Shown here: one piece after another, positions 25,304-32,997 of the stretch
Position numbering within the stretch: position 1 is the first letter of the stretch
How the letters are laid out: each line of letters begins with the position of its first letter
Notes under the pieces: generated by a model
Databases searched by the model: none
The model's input: the letters and a program-made list of their open reading frames with translations, nothing else
Told to the model about the DNA's origin: nothing
NCBI GenBank assembly: GCA_019746355.1
Contig: JAIESC010000082.1
Location: forward strand, 62,001-126,000
Length of the DNA stretch: 64,000 nucleotides
Reading direction: 5' to 3'
Origin: Xanthobacteraceae bacterium
GTDB taxonomy: Bacteria > Pseudomonadota > Alphaproteobacteria > Rhizobiales > Xanthobacteraceae
Program-made: the position numbers and the translations under genes

Positions 25304-26580
25304 CCTTTGCACTTGCGGTCGTGCCGATCACGCTCCTGCTGCTCGGCTTTCCGATCTTCATGGTGCTGCTGACGGCGGTGACCGTGGCGCTGGTGTTTTT
25401 CATGCACGTGCCGCTCGTCGTCGTGCATCAGAACCTGTTCGCATCGGTCAACGCGACACCGCTGCTTGCGGTGCCGTTCTTCATCTACGCCGGCGAGCTG
25501 ATGGGGCGCGGCAGCGTGGCGCAGAGGCTCGTCGATTTCGTGCAGGCCGGCGTCGGCTCGGTGCGCGGCAGCCTCGGCGTCACCGCGGTCGGCACCTCGG
25601 CGATTTTCGGCGCGATCTCCGGCGCGAGCGCCGCGACCGTCGCGACCATCGGCAAGGTGATGGTGCCGTCGATGAAGCGCGCCGGCTATCCGGAAACATT
25701 CACCGCGGGTCTGATCACCGCCGTCGGCGCAATCGACGTGATCATCCCGCCGAGCATTCCGATGATCGTCTATGGCTCGGCGGCCGAGGTGTCGGTGGCA
25801 CGGCTGTACGCCGCCGGCGTTCTTCCCGGTCTGATGATCGCGGCAATGCTCGCCGCTTATGTGATCTGGCGCGCCCGGCGCGAAGGCTTCGGCCTCGGCG
25901 AGGCGTTCGACCTCAGGCGGTTCCTGCACGCCACATGGCGCAGCATCTGGGCGCTCGGCGCGCCGGTCATCATCCTCGGCGGCATCTACGGCGGCGTGTT
26001 CTCGCCGACCGAAGCCGCAGCCGTCGCCTGCGTCTATGCGGCCTTCGTCACCGCCTTCATCTTCCGCGAGCTCGGCTGGCGCGACATCGTCGGAGCCGCG
26101 GCCGCGACCGTGATGTTCACCGCGCAGATCCTGATCATCATTGCCTGCGCCGGCGTGTTCGCCTGGCTGCTCACCGTCAATCAGGTGCCGGCGGTGATGA
26201 CGGCGTGGCTGCAATCGCTCAACATCTCCTGGTGGATGCTGCTGCTCGCGATCAACGTCCTGCTGCTCGCGGTCGGCTGCTTTCTCGATCCGCTATCGGC
26301 CATCCTGCTGCTCAGCCCGCTGCTGGTGCCGATGATCAAGGCAGTCGGCATCGACCCGGTGCACTTCGGCATCGTCGTAACGGTCAACCTCGCGATCGGG
26401 CTGTTTCACCCGCCGTTCGGCATCAACATCTTCGTCGCGCAGACCGTGCTCGGCCTCAAGCTCGAGACGATCTATCGCGGCATCATCCCGTTCGTGATAA
26501 TTTACCTGATCGCGCTCGCCATCATCACCTACATTCCGGACCTGTCGCTGATCGGCGTTCGCTATCTGCTGGCCAAATGA
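25300..26580 (+). CDS. TRAP transporter large permease (DctM-type)
   Basis: 426-residue membrane protein with about 12 hydrophobic segments. DctM signatures: PLLAVPFFIYAGELMGRGSV near residue 50, IFGAISGASAATVATIGKVM near 105, VGAIDVIIPPSIPMIVYG near 145, and the C-terminal NLAIGLFHPPFGINIFVAQ. It forms the ion-coupled channel of the TRAP importer with the small subunit encoded just upstream (ATGA overlap). Length is standard. The binding-protein gene follows 29 nt later. The transported solute cannot be read from this subunit. Confidence 0.95.
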   Translation: MTFALAVVPITLLLLGFPIFMVLLTAVTVALVFFMHVPLVVVHQNLFASVNATPLLAVPFFIYAGELMGRGSVAQRLVDFVQAGVGSVRGSLGVTAVGTSAIFGAISGASAATVATIGKVMVPSMKRAGYPETFTAGLITAVGAIDVIIPPSIPMIVYGSAAEVSVARLYAAGVLPGLMIAAMLAAYVIWRARREGFGLGEAFDLRRFLHATWRSIWALGAPVIILGGIYGGVFSPTEAAAVACVYAAFVTAFIFRELGWRDIVGAAAATVMFTAQILIIIACAGVFAWLLTVNQVPAVMTAWLQSLNISWWMLLLAINVLLLAVGCFLDPLSAILLLSPLLVPMIKAVGIDPVHFGIVVTVNLAIGLFHPPFGINIFVAQTVLGLKLETIYRGIIPFVIIYLIALAIITYIPDLSLIGVRYLLAK

Positions 26581-26609
26581 CAACGAGAGAGTTTGGGAGG
26601 ACCGAGTTC

Positions 26610-27623
26610 ATGAATGCGATCCTGAAGAGGTTTTTCGCGGCCGGCATCGCGGCCTGCGGGATGCTCGCGGCAATGCCTGCGGGCGCGCAGCAGTTCACCA
26701 TGAAACTGTCGCAGCCCACCATCAACGACGTCACCTACGAATACTTCAAGGCGATGAAGGCGGGGATCGAAAGCCGGTCCAAGGGACGCATCAAGGTCGA
26801 GATCTATCCCAGCAATCAGCTCGGCCAGCTTCCGGCGGTGGTCGAAGGCGTGGCGCTCGGCACCATCGAAGCGGCGGCCTCCGCCAACGGCTTCTGGGTC
26901 AGCCTCGAGCCGCGCTTTCAGGTGCTCGACGCGCCCGGCCTGTTCGACGACATCCCGCATGGCTTCAAGATGCTGAACGATCCGGCGATCCGCGCCCGCA
27001 TGGCGACATGGGGTGCGGACAAGGGCGTCGAGATCCTGGCGCCGAGCCTCTACAGCGTCCTGATGATCCTGAGCCACAAGGCGATCCGCACGGTCGGCGA
27101 CTTCCAAGGCCAGAAGATCCGCACCCAGGGCGGCGCACCGATCCAGGTGGAGCCGCTGAAGAAGGTCGGCGTCATCCCGGTGTCGCTGCCGCTCGGCGAG
27201 GCGCTGCCGGCCATGCAGAACAAGACCATCGACGGCATGGTCGGCGCGGCCGCGCCCTACGTCGCGTTCAAGTACTACGATATTGCCAAGCCGATGACTT
27301 ATCTTCCGGCAACGCTGTTTGCGGCACCGGTCGTCGCCAACCGCCAGTTCCTGAAGTCGCTCGGGCCCGAGCTCGAGGCCATCGTCCGCGAGGAGTCGCG
27401 CAAGGCGGAAGCGCTGTTCCTCGACTGGAACGTCAGCGACATCAAGAGCAAGGAAGAGACCTGGAAGAAGAACGGCGGCGAGGTCATCACCATGTCGCCC
27501 GCCGAGCAGAAGCGCTATATCGATACGGTGACGCCGGTCGCGGCGCAGATTCTTTCGGCCAATCCGAAGGTGAAGGAAGACTACGCAGCGCTGCTCGAAG
27601 CCGCGAAGAAGTATCGGCAATAG
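26610..27623 (+). CDS. TRAP transporter substrate-binding protein (DctP-type)
   Basis: 337-residue periplasmic protein. The Sec signal peptide ILKRFFAAGIAACGMLAAMP ends in AGAQQ. The mature part carries DctP-family motifs: VTYEYFKAMKAGIESRSKGR, VEIYPSNQLGQLPAVVEGV, GQKIRTQGGAPIQVEPLKK and GEALPAMQNKTIDGMVG. The Arg in KIRTQ is at the position where the carboxylate-binding Arg of the family sits, which suggests an organic-acid ligand. The start has GGGAGG 9 nt upstream. A strong hairpin without a T-run follows the stop. It is probably co-transcribed with the monooxygenase gene after it. Confidence 0.93.
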   Translation: MNAILKRFFAAGIAACGMLAAMPAGAQQFTMKLSQPTINDVTYEYFKAMKAGIESRSKGRIKVEIYPSNQLGQLPAVVEGVALGTIEAAASANGFWVSLEPRFQVLDAPGLFDDIPHGFKMLNDPAIRARMATWGADKGVEILAPSLYSVLMILSHKAIRTVGDFQGQKIRTQGGAPIQVEPLKKVGVIPVSLPLGEALPAMQNKTIDGMVGAAAPYVAFKYYDIAKPMTYLPATLFAAPVVANRQFLKSLGPELEAIVREESRKAEALFLDWNVSDIKSKEETWKKNGGEVITMSPAEQKRYIDTVTPVAAQILSANPKVKEDYAALLEAAKKYRQ

Positions 27624-27643
27624 TGTCAATGCCTGCCGAGCCA

Positions 27644-27669
27644 CCGCCGGCCGCCTTGGCGGCCGGCGG
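27644..27669 (+). other. Perfect GC hairpin between dctP and the monooxygenase gene
   Basis: 12-bp perfect inverted repeat CCGCCGGCCGCC / GGCGGCCGGCGG with a TT loop, 20 nt after the dctP stop and 27 nt before the next start. There is no T-run, so it is more likely an mRNA-protecting or attenuating structure than a full terminator. Confidence 0.65.
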
Positions 27670-27696
27670 ACTGCAGCCGCGACGCCGGAGTGCTCC

Positions 27697-28755
27697 ATGA
27701 AGTTCGGACTGTTCTATCTGCCGACCTATCTTCCGGCCGTGCGCGACGTACAGACGCACTACCGCGGCATCATCGAGCAGGTCGAGTTCGCCGATCAGAT
27801 CGGCATCGACTACGCCTGGATCGTCGAGCATCACTTCGTCCGCCACGGCGGGCTGTTTCCCTCGAACTATGCTTTTCTCTCGTATCTCGCGGCGCGCACC
27901 CAACGCATCCGGCTCGGCACCGGCGCGACCGTGCTGCCGCTCAACGATCCGGTGCGCGTCGCCGAACAGGCCGCGACCCTCGACCAGCTCTCGCAGGGCC
28001 GCTTCGACTTCGGCGTCGGCCGCGGCTTCATCCGCGACGAGTTCGAGGCGTTCGGCGTCGACATGAAGGAGAGCCGCGAGCGCGTCGAGGAGGGCGTCGA
28101 ACTTCTCCGGCAGGCCTGGACCAATCCGACCGTCGAGTTCAAAAGCAAATTCCGCCCGCCGATGTCCGGCCTGCCGCTGTTGCCGCCGGTCTATCAGAAG
28201 CCGCACCCGCCGATCTGGGTCGCCTGCCTGATGTCGCCGGAGAGCTTCGAGTGGACCGCCGAGCAGGGCCACAACCTGCTCTATGTCGCCTATCACGTCG
28301 ACCATCCGGTCGCGGTCGAGCGCATCGGCTGGTACCGCGACGCGCTGAAGAAGAACGGCCGCCGTGTCGAGGACCACGAGGTCTGCTGCGTCTATCACGC
28401 GCATTTCCTCGACACCGACGACGACGCGCGGCTGCAAGGCATCGTGCACAAGCCGATGGGCGAATATGCCGCAGCCGGCATCGAGGCCGCCCGCAAGCCG
28501 CCGGACCCGACCGCGTACAAAGGCTATGAGCGCCGCGAGGCCGGCCAGCGCGACTTCGGCTTCAGCTCCTATTATCCCGGCCGCGTCGTCATGGGCGGAC
28601 CCAAGCAGGCCGTGGAGCGCATCAAGGTGCTGCGCGATGTCGGCATCACCCAGGTCGGCCTGCTGGTCGACTTCGGCTCGCTGCCGCAGGCCGAAATCAT
28701 GCGCTCGTTGCGGGTGTTCGCCGACAAAGTATTGCCGCAGGTGCGCGACCTTTAA
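27697..28755 (+). CDS. LLM-class flavin-dependent oxidoreductase (luciferase-like)
   Basis: 352-residue cytosolic TIM-barrel monooxygenase of the bacterial luciferase superfamily, using FMNH2 or F420. Motifs: FADQIGIDYAWIVEHHFVRH near residue 30, RIRLGTGATVLPLNDPVRVA near 70, and the active-loop region AEQAATLDQLSQGRFDFGVG, then RGFIRDEFEAFGV. KPHPPIWVACLMSPESFEWT is typical of alkanal-type members. It follows the TRAP binding protein on the same strand, so the imported solute or its product may be its substrate. No flavin reductase gene is nearby. Precise reaction unknown. Confidence 0.88.
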   Translation: MKFGLFYLPTYLPAVRDVQTHYRGIIEQVEFADQIGIDYAWIVEHHFVRHGGLFPSNYAFLSYLAARTQRIRLGTGATVLPLNDPVRVAEQAATLDQLSQGRFDFGVGRGFIRDEFEAFGVDMKESRERVEEGVELLRQAWTNPTVEFKSKFRPPMSGLPLLPPVYQKPHPPIWVACLMSPESFEWTAEQGHNLLYVAYHVDHPVAVERIGWYRDALKKNGRRVEDHEVCCVYHAHFLDTDDDARLQGIVHKPMGEYAAAGIEAARKPPDPTAYKGYERREAGQRDFGFSSYYPGRVVMGGPKQAVERIKVLRDVGITQVGLLVDFGSLPQAEIMRSLRVFADKVLPQVRDL

Positions 28756-28762
28756 AAAGCTG

Positions 28763-28790
28763 GCGGCTGGCCGGAGGGCCGGCCAGCCGC
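28763..28790 (+). terminator. Hairpin after the monooxygenase gene, likely terminator
   Basis: 12-bp perfect stem GCGGCTGGCCGG / CCGGCCAGCCGC with loop AGGG, 7 nt after the stop, followed by ACTTTCC. The T-run is weak, so factor-independent activity is plausible but not certain. It closes the TRAP-monooxygenase unit. Confidence 0.6.
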
Positions 28791-28977
28791 ACTTTCCTCG
28801 CACATTGAACGCTTCCGGGCGTTGCGCGCGGGCTCGTCGCAGGCCAACTCTGACGCAACACGCATGCGATCGGCACGCGCATGATTCCTGCGATGTGCAA
28901 TCGTTTGATGACAGATTTGCTGCGAATCCCGCGAAAACCGAGAGCCTGTCCGGGTTTTCCCGGGCTCACCTATTGGG

Positions 28978-29047
28978 GCATGATCTGTTCCGAAAACCGC
29001 TTCACACCCCGGATCAAGTCCGGGGCAGGCCTTTTCGGGACCACGCC
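28978..29047. repeat. Second palindromic repeat family, copy B, interrupted by a third palindrome
   Basis: Outer parts GCATGATCTGTTCCGAAAAC and CTTTTCGGGACCACGCC match the reverse complement of the 45-bp repeat at 2805-2849. A separate palindrome CCCCGGA-TCAAG-TCCGGGG plus CAGGC (29007-29030) splits them. The outer repeat ends on the base next to the stop codon (TAG) of the adjacent minus-strand gene. The 220 nt to its left hold nothing else recognisable. Confidence 0.7.
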
Positions 29048-29812
29048 CTAAACCCGCTCGTTGAGCTGCGCCACCCAGCCTTCGCCCTCGAGCCAGGGCT
29101 CCAGCGAAGCCCGGCTCGGCGTCTGGCCGTCCAGCGCCTCGACCGCCCGCCAGGCCAGGCACAGATTGCAGGACATCACCGGCGCGCCGCTCCAGCCGAT
29201 GGCATCGGCGATCGGCCGGAGCGTCGGCATGCCGGTGCCGAGCATGACGATGGCGTCGAGCGGCTGATCCTTGAGCGACTGCAGCGCCTGCGACGCGCTT
29301 CCACCGCCGAGGCTGTAGATCGGATGAAACGCGCTGCTCTCGTTGAACACGGTCGCGACGGCGGCCACCTCGTATCCGTGGCTCTGCCAGTAGGCGACGC
29401 TCGCCTTGTTCAGGTCATCGGGATAAGGCGAGACGAGACCAATCTTCTTTGCGTTGAGCACCGTCAGCGCATCGACCACCGCCAGCGCCGCGGTGATGAA
29501 CGGATGCTTGTGCTGCTCGGCAATCGCGCGCGTAACCTTCGCCTCGCGCTCTCGGCCCGCCAGATACGACGCACCGGTGCAGGCTGCCGCCACCACGCCG
29601 ACCGGGGCATTGGCGAACTGCTTCAGCGACGCGGCGTAATTTTCGAAGTAATCGACCAGCCGGTCGGTCATCGATGCCTTGCCGCTCATCAGCCGCGCGT
29701 TGATCATCGTAACGCCGCGCGGCCAGAGAATGCTGAACTCCGGCTCGACCGTGGTGTTGGCCTGCGGCGTCAGCATGCCGACGAGGCCACCCGATGCGTA
29801 TTCCAGCGACAT
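29048..29812 (-). CDS. Asp/Glu racemase superfamily enzyme (maleate isomerase / arylmalonate decarboxylase-like)
   Basis: 254-residue cytosolic enzyme. MLTPQANTTVEPEFSILWPR at the N-terminus is the maleate cis-trans isomerase/AMDase signature. C78 in VAAACTGASY and C215/C218 in VMSCNLCLAWR are near the two catalytic positions of the superfamily. Reactions in the family include maleate isomerisation, decarboxylation of malonates and hydantoin or amino-acid racemisation. The ATG lies 5 nt after the stop of the binding-protein gene, so the two are co-transcribed. This suggests that a carboxylic acid captured by that protein is its substrate. The exact reaction is undetermined. Confidence 0.82.
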   Translation of the reverse strand: MSLEYASGGLVGMLTPQANTTVEPEFSILWPRGVTMINARLMSGKASMTDRLVDYFENYAASLKQFANAPVGVVAAACTGASYLAGREREAKVTRAIAEQHKHPFITAALAVVDALTVLNAKKIGLVSPYPDDLNKASVAYWQSHGYEVAAVATVFNESSAFHPIYSLGGGSASQALQSLKDQPLDAIVMLGTGMPTLRPIADAIGWSGAPVMSCNLCLAWRAVEALDGQTPSRASLEPWLEGEGWVAQLNERV

Positions 29813-29817
29813 GGGCT

Positions 29818-30825
29818 CTACCGCTCGTCCGGCGCCTTCGCGCCGGAATCCTTCACCACCTGCCCAAGCCGCGCGATGTCGCGCGCCACGATCGCGCCGA
29901 GCTCGTCCGGCGTGGTCGGTATGACAAAGGCGACTTGCGGCAGCACCTTGTCGCGGACCTCGTCGCTTTGCAGCGCCTTGACGAACTCGGCGTTGAGCTT
30001 CCGCACGATGGCCGCGGGCGTTTTCGCCGGCGCGAACAAGCCGAACCACTGCTGCATCTGCACTTCGGGGAAACCCGCCTCCGTCATGGTCGGCAGATCC
30101 GGCAGGCGCGGATGCCGTTGTGTGCCGGCGATGGCGAGCAGCCGGAGCTTGCCGGTTTCCACATGCGGGCCGCTCGAAAGATAGGCGGCAAACAGCATGT
30201 CCACCCGTCCCGCGACGATGTCGGTCACCGCCGGCGCGATGCCGCGATAGGGCACGTGCACGAGATTGACGCCGGCGTGCTTGGCGAACAGCACGCCCAG
30301 CAGATGCCCGCCGGTGCCGACACCCTGCGAGGCGTAGCTCAGGCCCTCGGGCTTGGTCTTGGAATAGGCCATCAGCTCGGCCGGCGTTTTCGCCGGGCTC
30401 GCGACCGGCACAGTGAGAATGTTGTTGAACGAGATCAGGCCCGTGATCGGCGTGAAGTCCTTCACCGGATCGAACTTGAGGTCGCTATAGAGCGTGGCGT
30501 TGATCGCGTGCGTGCCGGTGTGACCCATCATCAGGAGATAGCCGTCCGGCTGCGCGTTCTTGATCGCCATCGCCGCGACGTTGCCGGCCGCGCCGGCGCG
30601 ATTCTCGATGATGATCGGCTGCTTCAGCGCTTCCGCCACCTTGCTCGCCACCAGCCGCATGACGATGTCGGAGCTGCCGCCCGCCGGGAACGGCACCAGG
30701 ATGGTGATCGGGCGGGTCGGATAATCGTCCGCAAGCGCGGATGTCGAACCGACAGTTGCAGCAATCACCGCGCCAATCATCGCGGCGGCAAAGGCCCGTA
30801 CCACGTGCATTGAGCTAAGCTTCAT
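29818..30825 (-). CDS. Tripartite tricarboxylate transporter (TctC/Bug-type) solute-binding protein
   Basis: 335-residue periplasmic binding protein. A signal peptide (VRAFAAAMIGAVIAATVGST ending in SALAD) precedes the Bug-family start DYPTRPITILVPFPAGGSSD. Further motifs: IIIENRAGAAGNVAAMAIKN, YASQGVGTGGHLLGVLFAKH, VPYRGIAPAVTDIVAGRVDM and the C-terminal PAKTPAAIVRKLNAEF. No TctA/TctB membrane genes are near, so it is an orphan binding protein. The ATG has GAGGG upstream; a GTG one codon earlier is possible. It precedes the racemase-superfamily gene by 5 nt. Such proteins usually bind carboxylates. Confidence 0.92.
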   Translation of the reverse strand: MKLSSMHVVRAFAAAMIGAVIAATVGSTSALADDYPTRPITILVPFPAGGSSDIVMRLVASKVAEALKQPIIIENRAGAAGNVAAMAIKNAQPDGYLLMMGHTGTHAINATLYSDLKFDPVKDFTPITGLISFNNILTVPVASPAKTPAELMAYSKTKPEGLSYASQGVGTGGHLLGVLFAKHAGVNLVHVPYRGIAPAVTDIVAGRVDMLFAAYLSSGPHVETGKLRLLAIAGTQRHPRLPDLPTMTEAGFPEVQMQQWFGLFAPAKTPAAIVRKLNAEFVKALQSDEVRDKVLPQVAFVIPTTPDELGAIVARDIARLGQVVKDSGAKAPDER

Positions 30826-30867
30826 CACCTTCCCTCTATAGCAGGTCGTCGCCGGGACGCTCCGGCG

Positions 30868-31006
30868 TCATTCCGGGGCGCGCCCGAAGCGCGTTCACGC
30901 GCCTCTTCAACGCGCTATGGGCACGAACCCGGAATCCAGAGCCGTAACGGCAGTTGCTGTTTCGCCCTGGATTCCGGGCCCGGCGCTTCGCGCCGTCCCG
31001 GAATGA
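30868..31006. repeat. Double-hairpin palindromic element, copy 4 (extended arm)
   Basis: The right stem is CGGCGC-ttc-GCGCCG. The left arm is enlarged and contains GCGCGTTCACGCGCC followed by AACGCGCTATGGGC, related to the extended arm of copy 2. It lies 44 nt downstream of the monooxygenase stop (minus strand) and 42 nt upstream of the binding-protein start. Confidence 0.88.
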
Positions 31007-31050
31007 CGCCGGTGGCAATTCCACGGCACCGCATACTTCACAAGCATATC

Positions 31051-32238
31051 CTATGCCGTTGCGGCGGCGCGCCGCAGGCCGTCGACCATCGACGATTTCA
31101 GCAGATAGGCCTTGAGCTTCGCGGGATCATCGATGGTCTTTTGCAGGTCCTCGAGCAGCGCCCGCCGCCGCGCCGGATCGCGCTCCTGCATCCGCGTCCG
31201 GTTGCGGTGCGCCTGCTGGATGATCTCCTCCTCGGCGATCGGCCGGCGCTGCCGCTCGTAGCGGTCGAGCAGGCTGTCGTCCGCGCCCTCCTGAAGCACG
31301 GCAATCAGCTTCTCGGTGAGGCTGAAGGCATCGTGGATGCCGCCGTTCATGCCCATGCCGCCGGACGGGCTGTTGAGATGCGCGGCGTCGCCGGCGAGCA
31401 GCACGCGGCCCTTGCGATAGGTCGAAGCGAGCCGCTTGTGGATGCGGTAGGGCCGCGTCTCCAGCACCTCGATCCGGCCGGCATCGGGAACGATGTCGTG
31501 CAGCAAATCCTGCTGCGCCTCGTCCTTCAGCGCCTGCTCGGTGGTCTGTCCGTCGCGGGCATAGAGGCTGACGCGCCAGACGCCAGGGAGCCGCAGCAGG
31601 CTGAACGTGCCGTCCGGCTTCCAGCAATAGGAAACGTTGGAGAGCCCTTCGAGCTTCTCGTGGAACGGATAGAGCGTGGTCGCAAGGATCGTGGTCTCGG
31701 GATAGATGTCGCCGGACAATTCCACGCCGATCGCGCGCCGCACCGCGCTGCGCGCGCCGTCGGCACCGATCACATAGTCCGCGGTCCATTGCTGTTCGCC
31801 GGCGAGCACCGTCACGCTGTCCGCCGATTGCTCGAGTCCGGTCACCGCGGCGCCAAAGCGCACATCGACACTCGGGAGCTTCTGCACCGCATCGAGCACG
31901 AACTGACAGTACTTCGCCTGCTCGCATTGCAGCCGGTACGGATGGTCGCTCTCGTCCTTCAGCACCGAAAGATCGAACACCGCGCGGTCGCCCGACGGAT
32001 GCAGCCGGATCTGCCAGGTCGGACAGATCAGTCCCGCTTCCAGCATCCGCGCGGTGATGCCGAACGGCGCCATCATGTCGAGCGTCGGCGGATGGAAGGT
32101 CGAGGCGCGAAGCTCCTCGGAGATCGCGTCCTCCGCCTCCAGCACGGTGACGGGAATGCCTTTGCTGCCGAGCAGCAACGCCGCGGTGAGCCCCACCGGC
32201 CCTGCGCCGGCAATCAGAACCTTCATTTCGTTACTCAT
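31051..32238 (-). CDS. FAD-dependent monooxygenase (PheA/TfdB/UbiH-like)
   Basis: About 395-residue flavoprotein hydroxylase of the PHBH fold. FAD motifs: GAGPVGLTAALLLGSKG at the N-terminus, the DG motif VIGADGARSAVRRA near residue 165, and the GD motif VLLAGDAAHLNSPSGGMGMN near 285. The family hydroxylates phenolic or N-heteroaromatic rings using NAD(P)H and O2. Its ATG overlaps the stop of the leuD-like gene (ATGA), so it is coupled to leuCD; an ATG 12 nt later is an alternative start. That coupling is unusual for a leucine-biosynthesis role and points to a catabolic operon. Substrate unknown. Confidence 0.9.
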   Translation of the reverse strand: MSNEMKVLIAGAGPVGLTAALLLGSKGIPVTVLEAEDAISEELRASTFHPPTLDMMAPFGITARMLEAGLICPTWQIRLHPSGDRAVFDLSVLKDESDHPYRLQCEQAKYCQFVLDAVQKLPSVDVRFGAAVTGLEQSADSVTVLAGEQQWTADYVIGADGARSAVRRAIGVELSGDIYPETTILATTLYPFHEKLEGLSNVSYCWKPDGTFSLLRLPGVWRVSLYARDGQTTEQALKDEAQQDLLHDIVPDAGRIEVLETRPYRIHKRLASTYRKGRVLLAGDAAHLNSPSGGMGMNGGIHDAFSLTEKLIAVLQEGADDSLLDRYERQRRPIAEEEIIQQAHRNRTRMQERDPARRRALLEDLQKTIDDPAKLKAYLLKSSMVDGLRRAAATA

Positions 32239-32858
32239 GCGCCGGCAGCCGGCGTGGCCCAAGGCCGCTTCGTTTTGTCGCTCGCCTTGAACGAGGCGAT
32301 GCGGTCGCGATAGCTCTCGGTCAGCGCGATATCGTCCCAGCCGTTGAGCAGCCGCATGCGCCGCACCGGGTCGATGGTGAAGTTATAGGTCTTGTTGCCG
32401 CAGACGATGGTCTGTTGCTCGAGGTCGACCGTGACGGCCAAGTCCGGCGTCCGGCCGAGCGCCTCCGTGATGTCTGCCGCTTCCTCGTCGGTGACGATCG
32501 CCGTCACCAGCCCGTTCTGCACCGCGTTGCCCGAGAAGATGTCGCCAAATGACGGAGCGATCACGCAGCGCACGCCATAGTCATAGAGCGCGTAGACCGC
32601 GGCCTCGCGCGAGGAGCCGCAGCCGAAGTTGCGCGCGCCGACGACGATCTTGGCGTTGCGCCAGGCCGGCTTGTTGATCGGGAAGTCCGGCTTCTCGTTG
32701 CCCTCGGCATCGAAGCGCAGGTCCTGGAACAGAACCTTGCCGATGCCCATGGCGCGCGTCCATTTCAGATAGCGCGCCGGCAGGATCTGGTCGGTGTTCA
32801 GGTTGGCCTGATTGATCGGGCAGGCAGTGCCGGTGAGCTTGGTAAACTTGTCCATCAT
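32235..32858 (-). CDS. leuD: 3-isopropylmalate dehydratase small subunit-like protein
   Basis: 207 residues with the aconitase-swivel fold: TACPINQANLNTDQILPARY, VGARNFGCGSSREAAVYAL and VIAPSFGDIFSGNAVQNGL. Length and motifs match bacterial LeuD. Two start codons in tandem (ATGATG) have GGAG just upstream. It pairs with the large subunit encoded upstream, separated by a palindromic repeat. Because the pair is coupled to a flavin monooxygenase and diverges from a GntR-family regulator, it may dehydrate another 2- or 3-alkylmalate (for example citramalate or dimethylmalate). Sequence alone does not separate these. The symbol reflects the family, not proven function. Confidence 0.85.
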   Translation of the reverse strand: MMDKFTKLTGTACPINQANLNTDQILPARYLKWTRAMGIGKVLFQDLRFDAEGNEKPDFPINKPAWRNAKIVVGARNFGCGSSREAAVYALYDYGVRCVIAPSFGDIFSGNAVQNGLVTAIVTDEEAADITEALGRTPDLAVTVDLEQQTIVCGNKTYNFTIDPVRRMRLLNGWDDIALTESYRDRIASFKASDKTKRPWATPAAGA

Positions 32859-32870
32859 CTTGCTCCGCCG

Positions 32871-32974
32871 TCATTCCGGGGCGCTCGCGAAGCGAGCGAG
32901 CCCGGAATCCAGTTCCGAAAAAAAACATGCTTGTCTGGATTCCGGGCTCGCGCCTTCGGCGCGCCCCGGAATGA
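32871..32974. repeat. Double-hairpin palindromic element, copy 5
   Basis: Left stem GCTCGC-gaa-GCGAGC, right stem CGCGCC-ttc-GGCGCG, with the common outer and inner arms. It lies 23 nt downstream of the leuC-like stop and about 12 nt before the leuD-like start on the minus strand, inside the operon. Confidence 0.9.
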
Positions 32975-32997
32975 CCGTGGAGAGAGACTCGTCATCA

